Source: Neostapfia colusana
Taxonomy: Eukaryota; Streptophyta; Magnoliopsida; Poales; Poaceae
Assembly (NCBI GenBank): GCA_030760725.1
Contig: JASWHV010000001.1
Span: forward strand, 24,921,928-24,985,927
Reading direction: 5' to 3'
Length of the DNA stretch: 64,000 bases
A program made the translations under genes and the position numbers. A model generated the notes under the pieces. The model was not told the DNA's origin, searched no databases, and saw nothing but the letters and a program-made list of their open reading frames with translations. This document shows positions 34,127 through 45,383 of this stretch, in pieces; the stretch's first letter is position 1; the number at the start of each line of letters is the position of its first letter.

Positions 34127-35200
34127 TGTCGGTACCCTCAAGACCGGGTACCCCCGCGTGTAAGAGCAAAAGAAGACATGGACCCAGCCTGCAGGCTGGA
34201 CCGAACCGCCAGCTAGGGAGCACTCAAGAGAAGGCGCGTGCCCTAGGCCTCGGGACCGACCACCTTCTAAGGAGGGCTCCGAGGCTGCCACGTGTATTCA
34301 GGCTCTGAGCCTTTCCACCGACTGAGGATGGCTCCGGAGCCGCCACGTATCCGATGGTGTCGGGCCCGATCTCCCGCCAGGGAGGGCTCCGGTGCTGCCA
34401 CGTGTGCAAAACCTTGGAGCCACGTCTCCCGCCAAGGGTAGCTCCGGAGATGCCATGTGTCCTATGGCTCCAGGCCTGACCTCCAGTACGGGAGGGCTCC
34501 GGTGCTGCCATGTAGGCAACAACTCCAGGCGTCCCTTCCTGCCAAGGAGAACTCCAGGGGTGCCACGTAGGCAACAACTCCAGGTGTCCCTTCCTGCCAA
34601 GGAGAACTCCAGGGGTGCCACGTGTCCTACGGCTCTAGGACCGACCTCCAGCATAGGAGGGCTTTGGTGCTGCCATGTGTCCAATGACTCCAGAACCTTC
34701 CCTACTCCACAAGACTGCTCCGGTGACAACGCGTGTCCTAGAGGCCAGCCACCCAGACACCGCGCTGGCAAGCAACAGGCAGCTAGCCGAGGAGTAAAGA
34801 GGAAGGTGTGTTTCTAGGCCGTGCATTCAACACTCATGCCTTTCCTAGAAAAATGGCTTACGGCGCACGCCTTCGTCCTCCGCCCATTCACCATTACGGG
34901 GATAAGACAGGGCAGAGAGGCATGATGGAGGAACAGTGCCGCCCAGCGGCACAGAGCTACTTGGCAGAGGACGAAGACGTGGCGACAAGACGGGGACTTC
35001 ATCATCACTAGCTACCCGGTCAGGGGCGCCCGGCGTGTGAGGCGGGGCACCTTAACTCCTTCGACAGAGACAGAGACGGACATCACCACTTAGCTGTAAA
35101 ATCCCTAGCTCATGTATAGGGTACGAACAGCCACGGGGCCACCTGTCAGGCCTCGGGCCACATTGTAACCGCCCCGGCCTTGGGCTATAAAAGGACCGGG
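34127..35200 (+). mobile_element. T 5' LTR, first part
   Basis: Has the 55-bp array (34260-34745) and TATAAAA at 35186-35192. It is cut after CCGGG (35196-35200), the target duplication of S. Confidence 0.88.
34260..34745 (+). repeat. About 55-bp tandem array with CACGTG-type boxes in T 5' LTR
   Basis: Eight or nine diverged units with a TGCCACGTGTCC-like core and GGAGGGCTCCGGTGC. Several cores are mutated to CATGTG or CACGTA. It resembles the 57-bp array of M in period and core, but the rest of the unit is different. Confidence 0.8.
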
Positions 35201-35695
35201 TGTGAGACCTATGTGTGCTGAATACATTGGTTTTGACTATAAAAGTTTTGAATACTACCAAAACAACTTTTTAACAAGGTCCGGCTCTAGGTCCGAGCTC
35301 CTGCAAGGTCCGACGATAGGTCCGACGTAAGGTTCGACTTGCTTTGTCTAGGTCTGACTTATTTTGGCTAGGTCCGACTTGTTTTTGCTAGCTCCGGTGC
35401 TAGGTCCAACTAGCTTTGGTAAGTTCCATGCTAGGTCCGACTAAGCTTTAGTAAGCTCCGGCGCTAGGTCTGACTAGCTTTTGTAAGCTCTGGTTCAAGG
35501 TCCGGTTAGCTTTGTAAGGTTCGGAGCTTGATTGCAATGGTTCTGCTTTTAACTTGCAATGTTTCGAACTTGCTTTACTCTTATGGAAAGTTTGCTTAGT
35601 ATTATTTTACTATGTTTTTGGTGTGTTTTGGTGGTTATGGCTGATATCATTTTGCTATGGTTTACAACATGCTTATGTGAGGTGTTCACGTAAGA
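35127..35695 (+). repeat. 570-bp direct repeat, left copy
   Basis: Starts ACAGCCACGGGG inside T's LTR, includes its TATA box and CCGGG, and then the first 495 bp of the S LTR up to GTTCACGTAAGA. The right copy is 37847-38417. By eye the first 97 bp are identical and the rest differs at about 23 places. Confidence 0.88.
35275..35530 (+). repeat. Degenerate short repeats in S LTR
   Basis: About ten imperfect copies of phrases such as CTAGGTCCGACTAGCTTTGG and GTAAGCTCCGG. They recur in the second LTR at 37995-38250. Confidence 0.7.
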
Positions 35696-36830
35696 AATGT
35701 GTGATGCTATTTCTCATGCCACTATTATTGTTAAGAAAAAGGACAAAAAGCTTAGGGACAATGCTGTTAAAATTGAGTCACTAGAATCTGAAATTAAGCA
35801 TTTAAAATCCTTGATTCCTAGTGATGATTCTTGTTATTCATGTGATTTTATATATGAACAATTGTCCTCTCCAAGAAGTGCACACACCTCCACACTTGAT
35901 AAACTTGAACTTGAAATCAAAAAGAACAAAAAGCTTGCTGCACTTAATGATAAAAACTTGAAAGATGCTTGTTGTTCTATAATTGATTTGTATTGTTCTA
36001 CTTGCGATGATGTTGATAAGAAACTACAAGATGCTATGAAAGAAATTTCTATATTGAACAATGCTTTACGTTCTCATGAAGTTAAATATTGTTCCAATTG
36101 CAAATTAAAAGGAAAAACTTCATGTGAAAATTGCCTTGATCTATCAAATAAACTTGATAACATGCATAGGACATTAGATCGGTTTTATAATGGGAATAAG
36201 AACCTAAACTTGCTGCTGAATTCTTCCAAGTCTTGCAATGATAAAACTGGTTTAGGTTTTGATTCACATGCTCATGCTAAGGAACATCCACCTAAAATTG
36301 TAAAATTATTAGGAAGTGGTTTGATTCAAACAGTTCCTAAACAAAAAGAAGTGGTTTTAAATATGCAGGAGTGTTGTCACATTCGGGTTCAAATAAGCAT
36401 ACTGCATGCTCATCTAGACATGAACACAAAGTTAAATTTCATTGTACCTATTGTGGTAGAGATGGTCATGTCATAGATTTTTGTTATAGACTAGCTAAAC
36501 AACATAAAAATGAAAGAATGCAAGCTAGATCTTATAACTCTCATGCAAAATTTGCTGCACATACTAAACCGAATGTCAGGAACATGCAACCTGCTATTAT
36601 GAGTCAGAAATATTCAAAGTTTACCTCCGGAGGTTCAGTTTTTGCCTCCGGAGCTTCAGTTTTTGCCTCAGGACCTTCTGTTTTTGCCTCCGGAGCTACT
36701 GATTTTCGTGCTACACAAGTAACACCTCATAGGTCAGTAGTTAAGAACAAAAAATCTCAAACTTTGACTCATAAACTTGCTGTTTTATCTCAGCTTTCGC
36801 TCTTATTCCTGCTGGACGTCGTGTGACTCA
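35696..36830 (+). pseudogene. gag: S gag C-terminal part
   Basis: Open from 35697 to 36476 with a Lys/Glu-rich coiled-coil-like region (ESLESEIKHLK, LDKLELEIKKNKKL), Cys-rich spots (YCSTCDD, CENC), then in another frame a zinc knuckle CTYCGRDGHVIDFC (about 36445) and short SVFASG repeats. The layout is typical of SIRE/Maximus copia gag. The N-terminal capsid part is missing because the LTR joins directly to gag at 35695. Confidence 0.75.
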
Positions 36831-36903
36831 GTACTGGATTTCTAAATGCCTTTTAACTAACCCCAGTATTGAGTCATCGACGTATTATGCTTCTATGTAG
36901 GTT

Positions 36904-37846
36904 ACACGCTTGAGGAAGGAGAACATTTGGATTGTGGATTCAGGTTGCTCACGCCACATGACCGGTAACAAAGAATGGTTCTCCTCTCTCTCTTTTGTGT
37001 CACGTGTAGACAATGTTACTTTTGCCAATAATTCTTCAACTCCTATAATTGCTAAGGGTTCGATTAGAATAAATGATCACTACACTTTTAAGGATGTGGC
37101 ACTTGTCAAAAATTTGAAATACAACTTGCTTTTCGCAATTGCTAGATGAAAATCTGGAAATTACTTTCAATAAAAACTGCTGCAAAGTTGTAGGTTCAAA
37201 TAGTGAGCTTATCTTTAACATGTCTCGGTTTGGAAGAGTTTTTAAAGCTGATTTTGATATTTCTTCCTCTAAGCATAGATGTCTAGTTGCAAATGATTCC
37301 AAAGATTTATATTTTTGGCATCGTAGACTTGGTCACGTAGGCTTTGATCATCTCACGCGTGTTAGTGCTCTTGATCGCATACGTGGACTGCCTAAGCTTA
37401 AAGGGGACAAAGAAATTGTGTGCTCTTCTTGTAGACATGCTAAGATGGTTGCAGGTTCACATGCTCCTCTCACAATGACCATGACAACTGAACCGGGTCA
37501 ACTTTTACACCTTGACACCGTAGGACCTTCACGTGTTCAATCCTTCGGAGGTAAATGGTATGTTCTTCTGATTGTTGATGACTATTCTAGATACTCTTGG
37601 GTTTACTTTATGGCATCTAAGAATGAAGCTTTCAATCACTTTAGAACTTTATTTCTTAGATTATCAATTGATCACCCAGGATCTTTAAGAGCAATTAGAA
37701 GTGATAATGGAACCGAACTTAAACATCAATCGTTTGATCACTTTTGTGCTGAAAATGCAATAGATCATCAATTTTCTTCACCATATGTACCTCAACAAAA
37801 CGGTGTTGTAGAGAGAAAGAACAGAACCTTAGTTGAGATGGCTAGG
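36904..37846 (+). pseudogene. pol: S protease and integrase part
   Basis: Protease has IWIVDSGCSRHMTG (36928 on). After a frameshift near 37145 comes the pre-integrase zinc finger (FWHRRLGHVGFDHL ... CSSC) and an integrase core with LHLDTVGP, IRSDNGTE and NGVVERKNRTLVEM, so the DDE triad is visible. It stops abruptly at 37846 within EMART, where the second copy of T's LTR flank begins. RT and RNase H are absent. Confidence 0.85.
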
Positions 37847-38417
37847 ACAGCCACGGGGCCACCTGTCAGGCCTCGGGCCACATTGTAACCGCCCCGGCCT
37901 TGGGCTATAAAAGGACCGGGTGTGAGACCTATGTGTGCTGAATACATTGGCTTTGACGATAAAAGTTTTAAATACTTCCAAAAAACCTTTTTAACAAGGT
38001 CCAACTCTAGGTCCGAGCTCCTGCAAGGTCCGACGATAGGTTCGACGTAAGGTCTGACTTGCTTTGTCTAGGTCTGACTTATTTTGGCTAGGTCTGACTT
38101 GTTTTTGCTAGCTCCGGTGCTAGGTCCGACTAGCTTTGGTAAGTTCCGTGCTAGGTACGACTAAGCTTTAGTAAGCTCCGGCGCTAGGTCCGACTAGCTT
38201 TGGTAAGCTCCGGTTCAAGGTCAGGTTAGCTTTGGTAAGGTTCGGAGCTTGATTGCAATGGTTCTGCTTTTAACATGCAATGTTTCGAACTTGCTTTACT
38301 CTTATGGAAAGTTTGCTTAGTATTGTTTTACTAAGTTTTTTGGTGTGTTTTGGTGGTTATGGCTGATATCATTTTGCTATGGTTTACAACATGCTTATGT
38401 GAGGTGTTCACGTAAGA
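37847..38417 (+). repeat. 570-bp direct repeat, right copy
   Basis: Repeats 35127-35695 including T's TATA (37906-37912) and CCGGG before the S LTR start at 37921. After 38417 it continues as the remaining S LTR, whereas the left copy runs into gag. Confidence 0.88.
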
Positions 38418-39633
38418 TGATGTAGTTTCGGAACTAACGAGAGTCAAGTCGAGGACTTGTGCTCGGAAGTATTGGTTGTTTATTCATGTGCAGGTGTTGC
38501 TTGAGTTCAAGACATGAATGGTGACGGGATCCATTGAAATAGTCTTAGGGAGAAGATGAGGTTCAACAACCAAGTTCGGGAGGAATTGTGGTTGAGTTGA
38601 TCGGGAGGTCGCGCAGCATGTTTGGATCAAGAACAATGCATATGAAGGTATCATGGACGTCGTTGGAAGGCGTTTGCACGTGTGCAAGGAGTGCATGGAC
38701 GTGGCAACATGGTTCCAAGGCGTAATGAAGAGATTTGGACGTAAAGAATTGGTAGGAAAGGTCCAACCGGCTGGATTATGGACTCAGGGTGCGGCTGAGT
38801 CGTGTTTGACTCAAATATGGAAAGTTTTGAGTTGGTTATGATAGGATTTCGTATGGGTCACGAATTTGAGTTGTTTTAGGAATGTTTGGGACGTTACTAA
38901 GGTGTTTGGAAGTCTTAAGATTTCTTCTATCTGCGTGTAGAAGAGTCTTGAGCAGTATTGAAAAGTTACAGTTTGAATCCAAGTAGGAGTAGGAGTCCTA
39001 GTTTGAATTGGGTTGGCCTTAGGGCTGGTTATATAAGCAAGGGGGGCAGAGCTCGTGGAGCACGACTTTGGGGCTGTTCCTCTTGTGTTTTGATAAATAA
39101 AATTCGTATTCTAAAGGAACTTTTGTGCCTTGTTCGTCCAACTTGTTTCAGACAAGTTTTTCTCGTCGAGTTTCTGTTCAGCGCTACCTTGCTTCGGTGG
39201 TTTTATTATAACTCGATTTTTACAGATCCAATTGATGTGATTCTTTTTGGGTTGTCTTCAAAACTTGATTATCTATCGTCTGTGAAAATTTCACGGTCAT
39301 TGAATTTGTGGTTTCTGATATACACGAGTTTCTTTGCAGTATTCCAGAACTGTTTTTCTTGCATAGGACAGATTGACCTTTGTTCGATCTTTCGGTCGTA
39401 ACTTGAGTTTCTCTCAACGGATTTTCATGATTCTTGTTGTGACTTCTTCCTGACTTGATTCTCTATAATCTATACTAGTTTTGTTACAGTTGAACACGTT
39501 TAGATTAGTCGCACATACGGTTTCTTTAACAGATCGGTTTTCTGCTGAGGGGTGTTTTGTTGCTTCCGCTGAAAAGTTTTTATCTACCATTCACCCCCCT
39601 CTGGTAGCTTTACACGTGTACTTCGATCCTACA
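37921..39633 (+). mobile_element. Complete LTR of S
   Basis: TGTGAGACC...CCTACA, 1713 bp. TATATAAG at 39030-39037 is a good promoter, GATAAATAAAATTC near 39090 gives AATAAA, and TTCACCCCCCTCTGG lies near the end as in SIRE LTRs. No coding sequence is seen between 38418 and 39633. Confidence 0.8.
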
Positions 39634-39638
39634 CCGGG

Positions 39639-39897
39639 GAAGCCTCCGGGCAAAGGGTTTGCACTCCAGATCCCGGCTCGCAATCCAGCAACCTCACACA
39701 TTCATACACACAAGCAATACAACAATCACACCGTGGACGTAGGGTATTATGCTCCGGTGGCCCGTACCACGTAAATCCTCGTGTTCATCTCGCCACTGTG
39801 CTCCGACGCTCGAAATCACTAGCCCCTCCTAAAAAAGAACCTCCGTGGGCTGCTCCTGAGCGGACCGGGGGAAGTATCTCAGGAAAACACTTTGACA
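39639..39897 (+). mobile_element. T 5' LTR, last part
   Basis: Resumes after the S target duplication (ACAACAATCACACC, GTAGGGTATTATGC) and ends TTTGACA. It is followed by TTTGGCGTGCC at 39898. Confidence 0.82.
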
Positions 39898-39953
39898 TTT
39901 GGCGTGCCAGGTAGGGGGCTCCTGGTTTTTGAAGTTGTTCGTGAAGCTCACGA

Positions 39954-41540
39954 TGGTGAACATCCACTCTCTCGGAGGCTCTTCCCGCCCCTCACGCCGC
40001 CAGCAGCAGAGGGAGCAGGAAGCCTCTTCTCGTTTCATAGCGGGACGGACCACACCGGTGGCATCCCCTACAGTGACGGTGCCCGTTGCCACCTGGCAGC
40101 CTTCGGCAGCGACGGCGTCGCAAGCACCGACTGAAGCCAGCTCGGAGAGTGCGCTGCTAGCAGCGCGCACGCTCCTTCACAACCCCCCAAGCACGGGAGC
40201 TTCTTCGTCTGCTGCAGAGCAGTGGCGCAACGACGTCGACCACCTGGTCATCGCCGCGCTCAACTTGTGGTGCCACCGGAGACAGCGACCAGAGACGGTG
40301 CAGCTGCCGCCCTGTACCCTAACGAGGGATTACAGGACGGCAGAAACCCACTCGAGGGCGACGTCCAGGCTCTCCACCGCAGATCTCAGAGCCAAACTGC
40401 ACCGCAGCCGCAGTCAGAAAGAAGATGGTCACGCCACTATCGAGCGACAGCACGAGCAGCATTGCAACCTCGAGGAGGAGTATGGTACCTCGGGTGCCAT
40501 GCACCCCATCTACGTGGGCCAGAACCCTGTCTCCCAGGCTCAGTGGGAGGCTGCATGGCTCTGGCCCTGCACCTTCATATGGCGGTGTGGTCATGCAACT
40601 TCTGGCCGCACTTGGCAAAGAAGTTCCTGCAGATCTACTCCACGGCCATCCTGGCTGCAGGAGGGGATGAGGCCATCATGGCCAACTACTCCCCCGTGGA
40701 CTTGACCGGGTCAGCCCGGTCATGGCTCATGAACTTGCCCCAGGAGTCTATAACCTCCTGGGAAGAGTTGTGCTGTCAGTTCATGGCCAACTTTCGGAGC
40801 TCCTACACCCGACCGGGCACGGAGGCCAACCTCTATGCCCAGCAACAACAACCGGGAGAATCGCTGCACTCCTTCATCCAGCGTTTCTCTCAGGTCAGGA
40901 ACACCATCCCTCGCATCTCCAACGCCTCCGTCATCGTCACCTTCCGGCAGGGCGTCCGCGACAAGAAGATGCTTGAGAAGTTAGCCACGCACGACGTACA
41001 GGACGTCTCTGAGCTCTTCAACCTGGCGGACAAGTGTGCCAGGGCCGCGGAGGGCCGCAACTGGCACACACCGCCTGGCACGAGGAAAGCCAGTGGGTCC
41101 ACCACTGGAGCCACAGCGCAGGGCAGCAGCAAGAAGAAGAAGATGGGCGGCAAGTACACGCCACTGGCCGGAGCCCGCACTGCAGCAGCAGTAGCAACTA
41201 CAGGGGGCCATGGGCCGCACACCGACAAGCGCCCGCGACAGTCGTCCGACAGCGACGACGGTGACCAGAGGTGCCCGGTCCACAACACCAAACGGCACAG
41301 CGCCAGCGAGTGCCGGGAGATTAAAAAGCTAGCAGAGCGCTTCCGAGAGCTCCAACAGTAGCGCCAGGATGGCGCACCCTTCCGCCAGTGGGAGGGCAAG
41401 CAAAAGCCTGACCTGGATTTCAGCAACGACCAGAAGATGGAGTTCCAAGACGCCAAGCAGGCGTTGAAGGTCATCTATGACCAAGGAGAGGGCTCCGACT
41501 TCGACCACAGCGAGCGATGCAAGATGCTCCACGCCTAACC
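39954..41540 (+). pseudogene. gag: T gag (RIRE2-like), one frameshift and one stop
   Basis: The ATG at 39954 (MVNIHSLGG) opens a frame to about 40610. A frameshift there leads to the capsid core (FLQIYSTAILAAGGDEAIMA, GSARSWLMNLP, SWEELCCQFMANF, FIQRFSQVRNTIPRIS, FRQGVRDKKMLEKL) and a Cys/His motif (CPVHNTKRHSASEC) at about 41270. TAG at 41359 interrupts a C-terminal continuation (MEFQDAKQALKVIY) that ends at 41537. The similarity to RIRE2-type gag is strong from memory. Protease and pol, which should follow, are not there. Confidence 0.85.
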
Positions 41541-44500
41541 AGACGTTCCCCCCTCCATCGAGCGACAAGGAAAAACACCCTCTTACACTGGTGTAGGGGG
41601 TCGAGGCCGCCCTCCACCTAGAACACACCAAGGGCTCACCCGACGTCCAGACATACGGCGAAGCCATGCAGGATCAGCTTCTGCGAGAAGAGTAGGCAGC
41701 CCAAAATAGGGCTACGTGGTGCCTCGGCCAATGCTTTCTCGAGGAGGGGTGACAAACCCTACCCCTAGCTGGGAGGGTCCTTCCCGACCAGTACAAGTAT
41801 GCCGCTCCAGGTGTGTCCGCCTGGCTGCAGGAGATGGGTATCTCTACCTACACCACAGGACATAGAACACCTATGTAAGTTCTACCCTTAGCGCAGTGGT
41901 AGGATATTTTTTTCTTTTTCTATTTTTTGTAAGGGTGTGATAGTGTCTAGGAGCAACGCTTAGAACAGCTAAAGTCCCGGAGGGGTCCAGCTACTCTTGT
42001 TATCCGGGGCAGGCCGCTTCCTTCTTACACGGCTTGTTACCTCCTATTGCCAGAAGGAAACTAGAAATAAGAAAAGTGTATCCTACCCTGCACACTTTAT
42101 TTACAGCTTGTGCTAGATCAGGCATATCAACTGTAAACGACTTGTCCGGAGCCTGTCCTACACACTTGTCCTAGGTCCCGTGCCACTGGAAGGTCTCCTC
42201 GCTGAAAGATTAACGCCCACGGGAGGTCCAGGGTGTGTAGCATGCTATGCCTGGTTCCGTACCCTTAGCGTGCACATCCTGCCTCCCCAGCGCTACAACT
42301 GAGTACTTGGGAGCCAGAAAGAACAAGCTTACAGAAAGAGAAGTAACCAGACCTCGGACATTGCCCCAATACCCTTTTTGTGTTTTCTTTCCATACTGCT
42401 CCGGGCGTGTGGCCAGTCACTTTTTCCTGTGTTCAACCATAGCAAGAGTTGTGCTATCCTTATGCAGGCGGGTCTGCTTGAGGTACCTGTGGCATACCCG
42501 GGGTCATGTGGTTGTCTCATTGCTCGGGGACCCTATGACACTGAATGGCCCTCCCCTGAAAGGCTTACACTAGCGGGAGGTCTAGGGTGCATAGCCTTCT
42601 ATGCCTGGTTCCGTACCCTTAGCGTGCACATCCTTCCTCTCCAGCGCTATAGCTCGGTACCGCGGAACCGGACAGCTCATACCCCCGAGCAAGGCTTTAA
42701 CAATATCCTGGATGACCCACATCAAATTACCCTAGCCCCGTAGCTCAGCTGAGGACCGTAAGCCACAGTAAAGCTACCAAAAAAGGAAGAGTGGCAAGAG
42801 AGCATTACTACCCCCTCTTTCTGCCATGTGTGCAGGTCCGCACAGGTCCTTGGCATATCGTGCCTCCCAGGGGGCCCGGTGCTGACGTCCTGCCTCATCC
42901 AGAGGTAGGTGCACCCAAACACAGGTGCCACACCTATTAGGGGGCTGTCACATTGAACCACACAGGCAGGACGTCGGACCACTGCAGCAGCAAGCAGAAA
43001 ACTCGGAGTGCCAGCTACGACAAGCTGAAGACAAGGGCCGAATTTCCCTTAGGTCCTTGCGTTGTCAGGGACCAAGAGGGAGTGGTAGCCACATTGCCAG
43101 AGCACCCTTGGTCTTTACGCTGGTAAGGGCCCAGAGGAACAAGCTTGGGACATTCGCAAAGAGCTACCCACGTCAGCTAAGTCATTCTGGACCTTTGCGC
43201 TCTCTTGCCCTACCTTATGCACGGCTACATTTTTGCAACTTTCCTTTCAATCTTGTGTATATTTTTGTGTGTGCATAGTTGTGTTTTTCTGTCTCGCTCT
43301 TGGTCAAAATTATGCCGTTCAACTACAAGACAGACACGCTTGAGGCACCTGTGTTGTCTCCGGACCCCCTTTGGTTACCTTCCTGCTCGGGTCCGGTGGC
43401 GCCAGAAGGATGCCCTCCCCCTCAGTGTGCCCTGCCTGCGGGAGGTCTAGGGTGTGTAGCCTGCTTAGCTTGGTCCTTTACCCTAAGCGTGCACACTCTG
43501 CCTCCTCAGCGCAGCAACCAAGTTCTTGGGGCCCAGATGGCACACCGCCCTGGGAAGGATGGTAACCAGGGTCCGGATACTACTACACCGAATTGCCCAG
43601 GCCCCGTAGCTTAGAAGAGGACCATAAGACATAATGGGGCCAGCGAACAAGGAAAATACAACTACACGGCATGATTACCCCTTTCTTCTAGTGCTTGTGC
43701 AGGTCACAGGGCTCCGGTCCGTGGGGTTGGTTCTGGAACAACAGCTTTTGCAGGGGGCCGCTCTCGGACCCCCAAGGCTGGCGTCTCCCGGAGGGTCCGG
43801 AGCTGGCATCTTGCGCCTTTTTGGCAAGTGTCCCCAAACACTTGGGCACACCTACCAGGGGGCCATCACGACTGCTCAAGGCAAGCAAGACGGCCAGACC
43901 CTTGCAACGCGCAACAAGGAAGTGGGTACATATCTACAGCAAGCAACAAGGAAGCATCAATCACTTTGGCAAATGAGAGAGCCCCGGTCCTTGCAACATC
44001 AAGGACCAGGGGATCTCACGAAAAAATAGAGTGGCCCTTCCTACCGGACCCTGCACCGAGTGGCTAAAGGATGAAAGATCAGCAAAAAGATTTTCATTCA
44101 TCAGCACACGAGTACAACATAGGACAATGAAAGACTTAAAACAAAGATACTTTTATTAATAACGGAGTACTAGCATACAAAAGGGGATACAAGACAACTA
44201 AGGAACTCAGCAGCTATAAGTTGAGTAGTCTCCTGCTCTGTGGCCTACTTGGTTGTCCCCCGATCCGATCTCTGTGCAGTGAGACGGTCACCCTCTATAA
44301 GACCAAGGATGACAGCAACGCATGCTGGACCAAGGCAACAGTGACATCCAGTGTCGTGTGGGCCAAACACCATCTATGGCAGATTTTGTTGTCCACAACA
44401 GTACCTGGAAGAAGGCTTGATCAGTCTGGACTTAACCTTCCTCCGGTACCGGTAGGTAGCCCTCCTTCGGCAAGTCACCTAGAGGACATGCCCCACTCGA

Positions 44501-45383
44501 CACTGGCGTAGGGACTCACCGCGAGTCGAGAACCCTGTCCCCGACGGCCTCCCCGACCACCGGCAGACCATCAAGATGGCTTGTGCTTCTATCCGAGGCC
44601 ATCGAGCAGAGGGATGCCCCAGAGAGCATCACCGAAGGACACACACACACGAACATCTCGTAGAAGTGGACGAAGACGGCTACCAGTGAGAAAGCATCTG
44701 GTGGGTGAAAGTGCCTGGAAGCAGAGACTTCCAGCACGCAAGAGGAGAACAAAGGCCACATGGTGAGGGGGTGCCATCCTACACCGCAAGGCCTCCTTTT
44801 ATACCCAACCACGACCTCTGGCAGGGCAACAAGCGCGGCGATTGGGTTCCCACCACTGCACGTCGCGGGTTCCCGAGGAGAGAATGGGAGGATAACATCT
44901 CGGGAATGTCCAGCGGTTCCCAAGTAGAGCGGTGCGACCATCTCATCGGTTGCCACAATAAATGACCCAAGGCAACCGCTCGAGCACGCCGCCTTAGCAC
45001 TCGCCCCCACAAATGACAGGTAGGGCCTAGGTCCTCCAGTCAGACACTGGCAGGACAGGCGAGTAAAAACTCGAGAACTTTTTGACGGTTCCTGAGGAAA
45101 GCAGCGCGGTATTTCTACGGTCCACGAGCTGCCGCAGTAATTACCCGAGGCAATCCCTCGAGTGCATCATCGTGACCAGTAAAATCGGGAGTGGACATGA
45201 CGTCGTACTGCTGCTTTGACTGAGTGCGCTCCCACGACCCTCCAACGACAAAGGGACACATGTCCATGACAGCAGAGGAGTCTCTTCGACTGAAGCAAGA
45301 TCACAAGACCACCACGCTGGATTTTTTACGGAGGCCCCATCCGCAAGAGCCTTCGTCTCTGTACAGATGGGCACAGGGCCCAC
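41541..45383 (+). other. T internal region without pol
   Basis: 3.8 kb with no RT, RNase H or integrase motif in any frame. It has three spaced copies of an about 100-bp module (42211-42310, 42557-42665, 43427-43533) and a minus-strand AATAAA near 44152. It ends in GGGCACAGGGCCCAC before the right LTR. A minus-strand open frame of 164 codons (45010-44516) has no recognised domain. Confidence 0.7.
42211..43533 (+). repeat. Three dispersed about 100-bp modules in T
   Basis: Each has GGGAGGTCYAGGGTG, then GGTTCCGTACCCTTAGCGTGCAC or a variant, then CAGCGCTA/CAGCGCAG and a GTACT/GTTCTT end. They are separated by about 250 and 760 bp. Such repeat-rich 3' regions are known in Tat-lineage elements. 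Confidence 0.7.

Larger units (their letters stand above)
35201..39633 (+). mobile_element. S: rearranged SIRE-type copia inside T's LTR
   Basis: Outer ends TGTGAGACC...CCTACA with target duplication CCGGG (35196-35200 and 39634-39638). It contains an LTR truncated after 495 bp (35201-35695), a gag-to-integrase slice (35696-37846), a second copy of 74 bp of T's LTR (37847-37920), and a complete LTR (37921-39633, 1713 bp). Primer site, gag N-terminus, RT and RNase H are missing. It cannot move by itself. Confidence 0.85.

Noticed and set aside
34224..34826. Overlapping open frames on both strands in the T LTR
   Set aside because: Low-stop GC-rich tandem repeat of about 55 bp; no domain, different frames in the other LTR copy.
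35275..35530. GGTCCGAC repeats as drought-response elements
   Set aside because: The known core needs A or G before CCGAC; here it is T, so the match is not good.
35201..38417. Reading S as a normal copia with LTRs at 35201-35695 and 37921-38417
   Set aside because: The true LTR end (CCTACA before CCGGG) is at 39633 and T's flank sits before the second LTR, so the repeat is part LTR and part host flank.
40222..40610. N-terminal part of the 379-codon frame starting at 40222 as gag
   Set aside because: Up to about 40610 the gag-like reading is in the frame from 39954. The 40222 frame becomes gag only after the shift.
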